This document shows positions 32,423 through 40,363 of a stretch of DNA of 51,640 nt, in pieces (the stretch's first letter is position 1; every line of letters starts with the position of its first letter). The position numbers and the translations under genes are program-made. The notes under the pieces are model-generated. The model was not told the DNA's origin, did not search any database, and was given only the letters and a program-made list of their open reading frames with translations. The DNA is from an uncultured Lachnospiraceae bacterium (GTDB lineage: Bacteria > Bacillota > Clostridia > Lachnospirales > Lachnospiraceae), in contig CAJUSS010000007.1 in assembly GCA_910588895.1 (NCBI GenBank), forward strand, positions 1-51,640, read 5' to 3'.

Positions 32423-32687
32423 CTATATGCCCCTTTTTGCTCCCCGTGTCTTCCGCGCCATTTTCCCGCGCCTCTTTTTCCGCCTTTCTTTGCCATCCTC
32501 GCTTTTTTAAAAACGCCTACACTCTCGTCTCTCTTTTTGTTCTCCGCCCTGCTCTCTCCACTTTCTCCGCTCTCTTCATCGATCATTTTTCGCCCATAAT
32601 TTTCTGTTTATTCGTCGATCCGGCTCCGATATTTTCTCTTTCTGCCGCTTTTTGCGCATCATTCCCAGTCTTTTATCACAAAAAAGC
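32423..32687. other. Polypyrimidine-rich intergenic stretch
   Basis: About 260 nt between the terminator and the next promoter in which the plus strand is overwhelmingly C and T (e.g. CTCTCGTCTCTCTTTTTG). No gene with a ribosome binding site is present on either strand. Confidence 0.6.
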
Positions 32688-32715
32688 TTGACAAAACAGA
32701 AAAATCAGGTAAAAT
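32688..32715 (+). promoter_or_regulatory. Promoter of the second 3D-domain gene
   Basis: Consensus TTGACA, 16 nt and TAAAAT, with a leader of about 140 nt before the ATG at 32861. Confidence 0.7.
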
Positions 32716-32860
32716 ATGTATCTGCCAGCAATATTTACAAAAGTGTTACATATATATATTTTGTATGAATATTGAGTTGCTATTCTGTGTCGTTTCTGTT
32801 GGTATCTTGTCCGGCCGATCCGCCGCAGAGCAACTAGCAGAAAGCGAGGTTGATGATCTT

Positions 32861-33559
32861 ATGCGAAAAGAGCGAACGCTCAAACATATGATAAATCTTT
32901 CCTTTACCGCAGCCCTGACCCTGGGGGCCAGCATCACGGCGATGGCCGGCGAGATCCACGGAAACGTAGATCAGATCCAGGAGGACTCGGTGTCCGGCTG
33001 GGCCTGGGATGCGGATGCACCGGAGGAGACGCCAGCGGTCTCTGTCACGGTGGCGGACAGCACGGGCACAGTGGTCCAGGAAGCCTCCGGCATAGCCGAT
33101 ATCCAGCGGGATGATGTAGCGGCCTGCGGCTTCGGGAGCGGCTTATGCGGCTTTTCCATCCCCATAGACTGGTCCGCCCTCCCGGACGGGACCTATACGG
33201 TCCGCACCTCGGTGGACGGCCAGCCGGTAGGCGGCGACCGGCCTTACTACAAGGGAGCCGCCCCGATCCGTTCCCTGGGCATCTTCAAGACCACCGGCTA
33301 CTGTCAATGCCGCTCTTGTTCCTCCGGGTGGGGGAGCCTGACCAGCACCGGCACCATCGCCAGCGCGAACCATACCATCGCCGTAGATCCCCGGGTGATC
33401 CCCTACGGGACAAAGGTGATGATCAATGGAACGGTCTATACGGCGGAGGATAAAGGCAGCGGCGTACGCGGCAACCATATCGATATCTTTTTTAATACGC
33501 ACAGCGAAGCCCGCAACCAGGGTGTCCAATACGCGGAAGTCTTTCTTGTTGGAGCATGA
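32861..33559 (+). CDS. Secreted 3D-domain protein, second copy
   Basis: A 232-residue paralogue of the preceding gene. Signal peptide about 1-29 (SFTAALTLGASITAMA). The N-terminal beta module has VSGWAWDADAPEE and GFSIPIDWSALPDGTYTV, aligning well with copy one. The 3D domain has IAVDPRVIPYGTKV, AEDKGSGVRGN and HIDIFF. The long Thr/Ala/Pro linker of copy one is absent, so the two domains are close together. The ATG at 32861 is chosen because GAGGT lies about 10 nt upstream; a longer frame from 32765 has no site and would hide the signal peptide. It has its own promoter. Likely a cell-wall hydrolase or remodelling factor. Confidence 0.83.
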   Translation: MRKERTLKHMINLSFTAALTLGASITAMAGEIHGNVDQIQEDSVSGWAWDADAPEETPAVSVTVADSTGTVVQEASGIADIQRDDVAACGFGSGLCGFSIPIDWSALPDGTYTVRTSVDGQPVGGDRPYYKGAAPIRSLGIFKTTGYCQCRSCSSGWGSLTSTGTIASANHTIAVDPRVIPYGTKVMINGTVYTAEDKGSGVRGNHIDIFFNTHSEARNQGVQYAEVFLVGA

Positions 33560-33633
33560 TCCAAACAGAGGATGGGGATGATGCTGGCATAACACAGATC
33601 GCTTTCATGGGACGTACGTCCTATGAGCATGCA

Positions 33634-33718
33634 GATATAGACCAGGCTGCCGCAGCAGGCAGGACCACAAGATCGCCTCTTGTCGGTCCGCACCTGCTGC
33701 GGCAGCCTGGTCTATATC
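33634..33718. repeat. Long perfect hairpin between convergent genes
   Basis: Arms 33634-33659 and 33693-33718 are perfectly complementary over 26 bp (GATATAGACCAGGCTGCC...). Inside them GGACC/GGTCC and ACAAGA/TCTTGT extend the stem to about 37 bp with a 5-nt TCGCC loop. It sits between the convergent 3D-domain gene and hemW. There is no T-tract. It may stop transcription from both sides as a very stable hairpin, or be a miniature mobile repeat. Confidence 0.85.
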
Positions 33719-33733
33719 CCCATATCATCTATC

Positions 33734-35008
33734 TCATCTGTCCAGCAAAAACTCACTGAACACCCGGTTGCTCACATCCATCCCCCACTCGGTCAATGCG
33801 ATGTCCTTTCCCTTCTGCACCAGCAGCCCTTTCTCCACCAGTTTCCCGATCACATCTTTGTAGACCATGTCCATATGAAGGCCGAACGCCTCCACAAAAG
33901 CCGCATTCGAAACGCCTTTTGACATGCGCAGCCCCAGGAACATGAACTCCTCCATCTGTTCCCGGCGGCTCAGGACATGGATGTCGCCATGGAGGCGGTC
34001 CAGTCCGTCCAGGGAGAGATCCAGCTCCTGATAGACCTGGATATCCGGCTCATTGCTGAACCGGCAGCCATCCACACAGGAGGAAGCCCCGATGCCGAAG
34101 CCCAGATAATCCACACCGGTCCAGTAGCCGATATTATGGCGGCAATGGTATCCTCGCTTCGCGTGATTAGAAATCTCATACCGTTCATATCCGGCCTCCT
34201 CCAAAAGGCTTTTGGTCAGGTGGTACATCTGCCGGTCTGTCTCTTCGTCCACCAGAGGCGGCCACCCATCAAGGATATCCGGCCATTCGTCCAGCCAGTC
34301 TTCCGGCTCTGTAGACCGCCCTGCCGGCGCGCCTGCCAGATCTCCCCTGGTCCTCTTTCTTGGGCCGTCATAGCCATAGTGGTCCCCAAAGGGCGTCCCG
34401 TCCTCCACGATCAGGCTGTACGCCGAGATATGCTCCGGCTTCAGCATGATGATCTTTCGCAGAGTGTTCCGCCAGGAGCTCATCGTCTGCCCCGGGATCC
34501 CGCTCATCAGATCCACATTGATGTTGGTGAAGCCAGCCATCCTGGCGTTCTGGAAGGCCTTTAGGAAATCCTCGTAGATGTGGATCCTCCCCAGGAGCTT
34601 TAGCTCCTCATCACAGGCGGACTGGACCCCTAAGCTCAGCCGGTTTATCCCTGCCGCCCGATAGACGGGGAGCTTCTTGGATAAAAGGGTCCCCGGATTA
34701 GCCTCTATGGTGATCTCCGCGTCCTCCGCCACCGCAAAGGACCGCCTTATGGCCTGCATCAGCAGGGTGATCTGCTCCGGTTCCAGCACGGAGGGGGTCC
34801 CTCCGCCGATAAAGACCGTTTCAACTTGATGCTCTGCATACCAAGGTCCGGATGCCGCGATCTCACAGCGCAGCTGATCCATATATTCTGCCTGTACATC
34901 CCGATCCGCACGAAAGGAGAGGAAATCACAATACAGGCATTTCCTCTCGCAAAAGGGGATGTGGACATACAGCTCCAGGCTCTTTTTTTTATTCTTATTC
35001 TTATCCAT
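33734..35008 (-). CDS. hemW: HemW-type radical SAM protein
   Basis: A 424-residue protein of the HemW/HemN-like family. The radical SAM motif is HIPFCERKCLYCDF with Cys20, Cys24 and Cys27 binding the [4Fe-4S] cluster. VFIGGGTPSVLEPEQ, LSLGVQSACDEELKLLGRIH and NVDLMSGIPGQT are standard. The C-terminal HemN_C-type domain starts near MEEFMFLGLRMSKGVS. HemW is thought to be a heme chaperone rather than a coproporphyrinogen oxidase. After GTPFGDHYG there is an extra stretch of about 40 residues not usual in the family. The ATG at 35008 is used; its site (CGGGTT) is weak. The order lepA-hemW-hrcA is conserved in Firmicutes. Confidence 0.92.
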   Translation of the reverse strand: MDKNKNKKKSLELYVHIPFCERKCLYCDFLSFRADRDVQAEYMDQLRCEIAASGPWYAEHQVETVFIGGGTPSVLEPEQITLLMQAIRRSFAVAEDAEITIEANPGTLLSKKLPVYRAAGINRLSLGVQSACDEELKLLGRIHIYEDFLKAFQNARMAGFTNINVDLMSGIPGQTMSSWRNTLRKIIMLKPEHISAYSLIVEDGTPFGDHYGYDGPRKRTRGDLAGAPAGRSTEPEDWLDEWPDILDGWPPLVDEETDRQMYHLTKSLLEEAGYERYEISNHAKRGYHCRHNIGYWTGVDYLGFGIGASSCVDGCRFSNEPDIQVYQELDLSLDGLDRLHGDIHVLSRREQMEEFMFLGLRMSKGVSNAAFVEAFGLHMDMVYKDVIGKLVEKGLLVQKGKDIALTEWGMDVSNRVFSEFLLDR

Positions 35009-35169
35009 GATCAACCCGATCTTTTCTTGATACCGCCATCGGCCTGTCCCAGATCCGCACAGATCAGCCAGTCTCCGGTCTGCTCAGACCACTGCCCGCC
35101 GTTTTTGGATCTGCTCAACGTCTGTCCGCCGTTCTCTAGCGGATCTTTACGGCCTCTCGCTCATCCCTC

Positions 35170-36984
35170 TTACTCCTCGTCCAGCTTCAGCACGCTCATA
35201 AAGGCCTTCTGTGGGATCTCTACGCTGCCGATCTGGCGCATCCGCTTTTTCCCTTCCTTCTGCTTCTCCAACAGCTTTCTCTTTCGGGTGATGTCACCGC
35301 CATAGCATTTGGCCAGCACATCCTTGCGCACAGCCTTCACCGTCTCCCTGGCGATGATCTTCCCGCCCACAGCTGCCTGGATGGGGATCTCGAACAGATG
35401 CCTGGGGATCTCCTCCTTCAGCTTCTCGCACATCTTCCGCCCCCGCTCATATGCCGAGGAGGCATGTACGATAAAGGACAAGGCGTCCACCTCTTCCCGG
35501 TTCACCAGGATATCCAGCTTTACCAGCTCGGAGGTCACATATCCCTTTAAGTCATAGTCAAAGGAGGCATAGCCTCTGGATCTGGATTTTAATGCATCAA
35601 AGAAGTCGTAGATGATCTCATTTAACGGAAGCTCATACTTTAAGAGCGCCCGGGTCGCCTCCATATATTCCATCCCTAAGTACACACCGCGGCGCTCCTG
35701 GCACAGCTTCATGATCGCCCCCACAAATTCTGTGGTCACCATGATCTCCGCGCTGACGATAGGCTCTTCCATGTGGTCGATCTCCGTTGGATCGGGCAGA
35801 TTGGAAGGGTTGGTGAGGCAGATCATCTCCCCGTCCCGCTTATAGACATGGTAGACAACGCCGGGAGCTGTGGTCACAAGGTCCAGATCATACTCCCGCT
35901 CTAAACGCTCCTGGATGATCTCCAGATGGAGCAGTCCCAAAAATCCGCAGCGGAAACCAAAGCCTAAGGCTAAAGAGGTCTCCGGCTCATAGAACAGGGA
36001 AGCGTCATTTAGCTGGAGCTTTTCTAAAGCATCCCGCAGATCCGGGTACTTGGTGCTGTCTGCCGGATATAGGCCGCAGTAGACCATGGAGGTGACCTTT
36101 TTATAGCCGGGCAGGGGCTGGTCGCAGGGATCTGTGCGGCTGGTCACCGTATCGCCCACCTCTGTGTCCTTCACGTTCTTGATGCTGGCGGTCAGATAGC
36201 CCACCATGCCTGCGCTCAGCTCCTCGCAGGGGATGAACTGGCCGGCGCCAAAGTATCCCACCTCCACCACATCGGCCTCCGCTCCTGTGGCCATCATGCG
36301 GATGGGCGTCCCTTTTTTCACCGTGCCTTCCTTTACCCGGCAGAATACGATCACCCCTTTGTAGGGATCGTACAGGGAATCGAAGATCAGAGCCTTAAGA
36401 GGCGCATCCTTATCCCCCTGGGGCGGCGGGAGCTTCTCCACGATAGCTTCCAGCACGTCCTCCACGTTCAGCCCGGTCTTGGCCGAGATCTTGGGCGCGT
36501 CGTGGGCCTCGATCCCGATCACATCCTCGATCTCCTCTTCCACCCGGTCCGGATCGGCGCTGGGAAGATCGATCTTATTGATCACCGGGAACACATCCAG
36601 ATCATGGTCCAGGGCCATATAGACGTTCGCCAGGGTCTGGGCCTCGATCCCCTGGGCCGCGTCCACCACCAGCACCGCTCCGTCGCAGGCAGCAAGGGAC
36701 CGGGATACTTCGTAATTAAAGTCCACATGCCCTGGGGTGTCGATCAGGTTAAAGATATATTCCTGGCCGTCTCTGGCCGTATATACGGTGCGGACGGTCT
36801 GGGCCTTGATGGTGATCCCCCGCTCCCGCTCGATATCCATATTGTCCAGGATCTGATCCTGCATCTCCCTTTGCGTCATCAGACCGGTCTTTTCGATGAT
36901 CCGGTCGGCCAGGGTGGATTTGCCGTGATCGATATGGGCGATGATACAGAAATTGCGGATATTCTTTTGTTCGATATTCGCCAT
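35170..36984 (-). CDS. lepA: Elongation factor 4 (LepA)
   Basis: A 604-residue translational GTPase of normal length. G1 is AHIDHGKSTLADR, G2 contains RGITIKAQTVR, G3 is DTPGHVDF and G4 is NKIDLPSADP. They are followed by EF-G-like domains and the LepA-specific C-terminal domain (KCYGGDITRKRKLLEKQKEG). It acts on the ribosome in back-translocation or initiation quality control. AGGAGGGG precedes the ATG at 36984. It lies between spoIIP and hemW. Confidence 0.97.
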   Translation of the reverse strand: MANIEQKNIRNFCIIAHIDHGKSTLADRIIEKTGLMTQREMQDQILDNMDIERERGITIKAQTVRTVYTARDGQEYIFNLIDTPGHVDFNYEVSRSLAACDGAVLVVDAAQGIEAQTLANVYMALDHDLDVFPVINKIDLPSADPDRVEEEIEDVIGIEAHDAPKISAKTGLNVEDVLEAIVEKLPPPQGDKDAPLKALIFDSLYDPYKGVIVFCRVKEGTVKKGTPIRMMATGAEADVVEVGYFGAGQFIPCEELSAGMVGYLTASIKNVKDTEVGDTVTSRTDPCDQPLPGYKKVTSMVYCGLYPADSTKYPDLRDALEKLQLNDASLFYEPETSLALGFGFRCGFLGLLHLEIIQERLEREYDLDLVTTAPGVVYHVYKRDGEMICLTNPSNLPDPTEIDHMEEPIVSAEIMVTTEFVGAIMKLCQERRGVYLGMEYMEATRALLKYELPLNEIIYDFFDALKSRSRGYASFDYDLKGYVTSELVKLDILVNREEVDALSFIVHASSAYERGRKMCEKLKEEIPRHLFEIPIQAAVGGKIIARETVKAVRKDVLAKCYGGDITRKRKLLEKQKEGKKRMRQIGSVEIPQKAFMSVLKLDEE

Positions 36985-37050
36985 GCGCTACCCCTCCTCC
37001 TGTTTTTACATAGTTGCACGACCTTTTGACCCTGGTATCATACCATTTTT

Positions 37051-38499
37051 TTATTTCCCGCGCAACACCATCGTGAAAACTTCCGCTAAAGGTTCCATGG
37101 CGTTTAGGATCTCCTCATAGGTATTGGTCTGGGCCCCGGCCTCCACCAGGCAGGAGCGCGGCCTTAAGTGCAGGTTATACCGGAGGCCTTTTAGATAGAT
37201 CTTTCTCGTAAAGCCGGGATAGTAAGCCTGGGCCTTTAGCTGGAGCTGCAGGCTGAAGGCCAGGTTCTCCTCCCGGTAAGGATTCTCCAGGTAAGGGACC
37301 GGGCCATCCGGCGTCTGGCTGAGGCCGTTAAAGAACATGATCTGGGCCGTGGGCTTCCCGTTCACCTCTGTGATCAGGTGAGTCTCGGACCGCACTCCAT
37401 CCCGGTGGAGGTCGATCACCACCTGGATAGAAGGGTGCTCCGCCAAGATCTTTTCGACCCCCTCCAGCGCGTAGGTATACGCTTTGTTCCTGTCCAGCTT
37501 TCCGTCCCGCACGTCATAGACAGAGCAGTCGTGATAGACAGAAAAGCCCTGCGCCTCTAAAAGCTGGGCCAGATAAGTGCCTGCGCCCACGATCGTCTCC
37601 CCCTCTCCAGAGTCCGCAAAAGCCTCCTGGGAATGGGTGTGGTAGATAAGGATCTGGGGGCCTTCTTCCCCGCCTCCCTGCCGGTCCCCCCCCTCCTCCT
37701 GTCCATCGCTCCCGCTGATCCGAAGATCGTAGCGCAGCAGCTTTTTCGCATCCATCAGCTCCCGGCTGGCAGTGGTGGATGTATGTACACTGTAAAAATG
37801 GCTCATCAGGAAATCATAGTCTTCCAGCTGGGCCAGCTGGTAGGTCTGCCCCGGGAAGGAGGTCCTATTGGCCAAGACCTTGTCCTGCAGGACTGCCTGA
37901 CTGCTCCCATCCTCCCCCGGCCCGGCCTCCGCCCCTGTGCCCATCGGCTCCGGCCCGACACCGCCCTGTGCGGAAGGGTCCTGTCCGACACCGACCTCTC
38001 CGGTACCGACCTCTCCGGCACGATCCTGTCCGCCTCCATCCGATATGCCCGCTCCGGATCCCCCCTCCGCCAGCTCCAGGCCGGGCTGCCACAGTTCCTC
38101 TCCCCCCAATCCCCCAGTCTCCTCATTTCCATACAGCGCCAGATAGCTGTGCTCCTGGAAAAAAGCTTCTACGGTCTTTGCCGCGCGGTAGGAGGGGTCG
38201 GCCTCTTTTGCTATCTGCCCCTTCCCTTCCCCATCCATAGTCGGGGCCGGATAGAACCGGTCCCAGATGTGCTCCAAAACACCCTGTCCTGCCTTAGCCG
38301 CCATCTCCTTCAGCCCAGGCAGGGGATGGCCGGCAAATCCCAGGCCGGAGGGCATATCCCAGAGCTTTATGGACACCAGGAAAAGAGCCGCCGCCAACAC
38401 GACCCCCAGGAAGCCTTTAGAAAACGGCCTGCCAAAAGGCACACGCCGTCTCCTCACCCGGATCTTTGTCCACAAGATCCTCCTCCATCCCTTTTCCAC
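37051..38499 (-). CDS. spoIIP: Stage II sporulation protein P
   Basis: About 482 residues. A basic N-terminus (RVRRRRVPFGRP) and one membrane anchor (GFLGVVLAAALFLVSIKLW) are followed by a long extracytoplasmic region. The SpoIIP amidase/endopeptidase domain (PF07454) fills the C-terminal half: ILIYHTHSQEAF, AGTYLAQLLEAQGFSVYHD and VVIDLHRDGV supply the zinc-binding His and Glu. It degrades septal peptidoglycan during engulfment. A Gly/Glu-rich linker of about 70 residues is inserted before the enzyme domain and contains a 15-nt tandem repeat. AGGTGAT precedes the GTG at 38499; a GTG at 38580 is an alternative. Confidence 0.9.
   Translation of the reverse strand: MEKGWRRILWTKIRVRRRRVPFGRPFSKGFLGVVLAAALFLVSIKLWDMPSGLGFAGHPLPGLKEMAAKAGQGVLEHIWDRFYPAPTMDGEGKGQIAKEADPSYRAAKTVEAFFQEHSYLALYGNEETGGLGGEELWQPGLELAEGGSGAGISDGGGQDRAGEVGTGEVGVGQDPSAQGGVGPEPMGTGAEAGPGEDGSSQAVLQDKVLANRTSFPGQTYQLAQLEDYDFLMSHFYSVHTSTTASRELMDAKKLLRYDLRISGSDGQEEGGDRQGGGEEGPQILIYHTHSQEAFADSGEGETIVGAGTYLAQLLEAQGFSVYHDCSVYDVRDGKLDRNKAYTYALEGVEKILAEHPSIQVVIDLHRDGVRSETHLITEVNGKPTAQIMFFNGLSQTPDGPVPYLENPYREENLAFSLQLQLKAQAYYPGFTRKIYLKGLRYNLHLRPRSCLVEAGAQTNTYEEILNAMEPLAEVFTMVLRGK
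37981..38040. repeat. 15-nt tandem repeat inside spoIIP
   Basis: Four imperfect 15-nt units, starting CTGTCCGACACCGAC then CTCTCCGGTACCGAC. They encode the five-residue repeats DRAGE-VGTGE-VGVGQ in the linker of SpoIIP. The reading frame is kept. Confidence 0.75.
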
Positions 38500-38590
38500 A
38501 AGATCACCTGCCAAAGCCTTATCGTGATATCTTATGCGCTGACCGGCCGCTTTAGGCGTCCGTTCTTCAGCCGATACCACGGCTCCAAGA

Positions 38591-39616
38591 TCAGAGCCTG
38601 CCAGGATAAAGGAAAGCCTGCTCCAAAGCCTCTGCGATCACATGGCCCAGCTGTTCCACCCTCTCCTCGATATCCGGCGGCGTCACGAACATGGGGCCAA
38701 ATTCCGGCTCCAAAAGCTCCCGGATCAGGGCATACTGCTCATCCGGCCCTAAGCTGCCCAGATATCCCCCGGCTCCTTTTGTATCCCTCCCCATCTCCAG
38801 GGCCTTTACCATGGCTCCGATCGTATCCTGGACGATCGCCGCCGCGCCCACCACCGTGGGCACGCCCACCGCCAGCACCGGGACTCCAAGGGTCTCCTTT
38901 GTCAGGCCGCTCCGATGGTTCCCCACACCGGAGCCAGGTCGGATACCTGTGTCCGAGAGCTGGATCGTACATCCCAGCCGGTGGACACTCCTGGCCGCCA
39001 GGGCATCGATCGCCACCACCAGATCCGGACCGGTCTCCTCCACCACACCCTTTAAGATCTCCGCTGTCTCCATCCCGGTCTGGGCCATCACGCCCGGCGC
39101 GATCGCGCTGACAGCCGCCATCCCCTGTTCCTTCAAAAACCCTTTTCCATACTGCCCATCATAATGCCTGGTCACCTGCAGATGCTGGAGGACCCTTGGC
39201 CCTAAAGAATCCGGGGTCACATACAGGTTCCCCAGTCCCACCACCAGGACTTTCTCAGGAAGCCCTTTTCCCTGCGGCTTCCCTTTCCTCTCCTGATCTG
39301 CCTTCTCCTGCGGTCTCCTTTTCTCCTCCTTCCCCCCTACCAGCTCCTGGATCTGCCTGGCCAGCTCCCCGGCCAGCTCCTTTCGGAACTCTTCCCCCTT
39401 CTTTTCCACGCCCCGGGCCTCTACCGTCAGATAGACCCCCATCTCCTTTCCCATGGCTCTGGCTCCCCGCTCATTTAAGATCCGCACCTCCGAGATCTTG
39501 ATCTGCTCATCCTGCCGATGCCACTCCCGCAGCGCCACGCCGCCGATCTCCCCCCCGTCCCCCGGGAACCTCTCCTTCTCCTCCAGCGCCAGATCCGTCC
39601 GCAGCTCCATCCCCAC
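38591..39616 (-). CDS. gpr: Germination protease GPR
   Basis: About 341 residues of the spore-specific A25 peptidase family, which degrades small acid-soluble proteins at germination. GMELRTDLALEEKE corresponds to the conserved RTDLAVE near the N-terminus. VLVVGLGNLYVTPDSLGPRV, SAIAPGVMAQTGMETAEI and DLVVAIDALAARS are family blocks. A Lys/Glu/Gly-rich insertion of about 30 residues precedes VLVVGLGN. AGGAGA lies 6 nt before a GTG at 39616, which is used here. An ATG at 39712 with AGGTGG upstream would add a 32-residue basic N-terminus, possibly a longer propeptide. It is followed by spoIIP, the usual order. Confidence 0.9.
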   Translation of the reverse strand: MGMELRTDLALEEKERFPGDGGEIGGVALREWHRQDEQIKISEVRILNERGARAMGKEMGVYLTVEARGVEKKGEEFRKELAGELARQIQELVGGKEEKRRPQEKADQERKGKPQGKGLPEKVLVVGLGNLYVTPDSLGPRVLQHLQVTRHYDGQYGKGFLKEQGMAAVSAIAPGVMAQTGMETAEILKGVVEETGPDLVVAIDALAARSVHRLGCTIQLSDTGIRPGSGVGNHRSGLTKETLGVPVLAVGVPTVVGAAAIVQDTIGAMVKALEMGRDTKGAGGYLGSLGPDEQYALIRELLEPEFGPMFVTPPDIEERVEQLGHVIAEALEQAFLYPGRL

Positions 39617-39835
39617 GGCCTGTCTCCTCCCAGGCTGGACCGTCCGCATCTTCCTCCTCACGCTCCTCTTCTGCCCTCCCCCAAACATGGGGCCTCTGCC
39701 TTTTCCTCGCATCACGCTGCCACCTGTCCTTTCTGCTGTCTGCCCTTTCTGTACCTATGACCCCAGAGGCTATCTGACCGGTCCTTGAAAAGCGATCTTC
39801 CTATCTATTTTCTGCAAAAATCTCAATATCATGTA

Positions 39836-39864
39836 TTGACATCCTCCCTCGATCTGAGTATGAT
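39836..39864 (+). promoter_or_regulatory. Promoter of rpsT
   Basis: Consensus TTGACA, 17 nt and TATGAT, about 85 bp before the rpsT start codon. The rest of the 333-nt gpr-rpsT interval shows no gene, and I could not identify the sporulation promoter expected for gpr. Confidence 0.7.
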
Positions 39865-39949
39865 AATAGAGTATGTTTATCATTGAACTGTCCGTGTCCA
39901 GGTTTTGATGGAAAACACAGAAAAGATCAAAGAATGGAGGTGTACAAAA

Positions 39950-40213
39950 ATGGCAAATATCAGATCTGCAAAGAAAAGGATCTTAGTGAACCAGACCAAG
40001 GCTGCAAGAAATAAGGCGATCCGTTCGAAAGTGAAGACCGCGATCAAGAAGGTAGACGCTGCTGTCGTTGCCGGTGACAAGGCTGCTGCACAGGCTGCGC
40101 TGTTAGCTGCTACCACAGAGATCGACAAGGCTGCCAGCAAGGGCGTTTATCATAAGAACAACGCTTCCCGCAAGGTATCCCGTTTAGCGAAAGCTGTGAA
40201 TGGCATTGCTTGA
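39950..40213 (+). CDS. rpsT: Small ribosomal subunit protein bS20
   Basis: An 87-residue, very basic, alpha-helical protein of normal S20 length. It starts MANIRSAKKRILVNQTKAAR and ends SRKVSRLAKAVNGIA, with HKNNASRK near the C-terminus as in other S20 proteins. It binds 16S rRNA early in 30S assembly. GGAGGTG lies about 8 nt before the ATG at 39950; the frame extends upstream without a site. It is divergent from gpr, as in Bacillus. Confidence 0.97.
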   Translation: MANIRSAKKRILVNQTKAARNKAIRSKVKTAIKKVDAAVVAGDKAAAQAALLAATTEIDKAASKGVYHKNNASRKVSRLAKAVNGIA

Positions 40214-40233
40214 TCCATAGAATATCAGAAAAG

Positions 40234-40274
40234 ACTCCCTGTGCCGCAGGTGTGGCAGCACAGGGAGTTTTTTT
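40234..40274 (+). terminator. Terminator of rpsT, probably bidirectional
   Basis: ACTCCCTGTGC pairs with GCACAGGGAGT (40258-40268), followed by a T-run on the plus strand and TCTTTT on the minus strand. It can also end holA transcription. Confidence 0.9.
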
Positions 40275-40363
40275 GTTCCATAGGAAAGTGCGTCCTGAAA
40301 AACAAAGACCCTTCAGGGGATGCGCACTGCGCGCATAAGGAAGATGACGGCTGCAGGCGTCTC

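Noticed and set aside
32293..32586. 97-codon minus-strand frame in the polypyrimidine stretch
   Set aside because: Lys/Gly/Arg-rich low complexity caused by the purine-rich strand, crossing a terminator and the end of a real gene.
37633..39111. 492-codon plus-strand frame opposite spoIIP and gpr
   Set aside because: Pro/Arg/Ser-rich translation of the GC-rich antisense strand, running across two real genes; no start signals.
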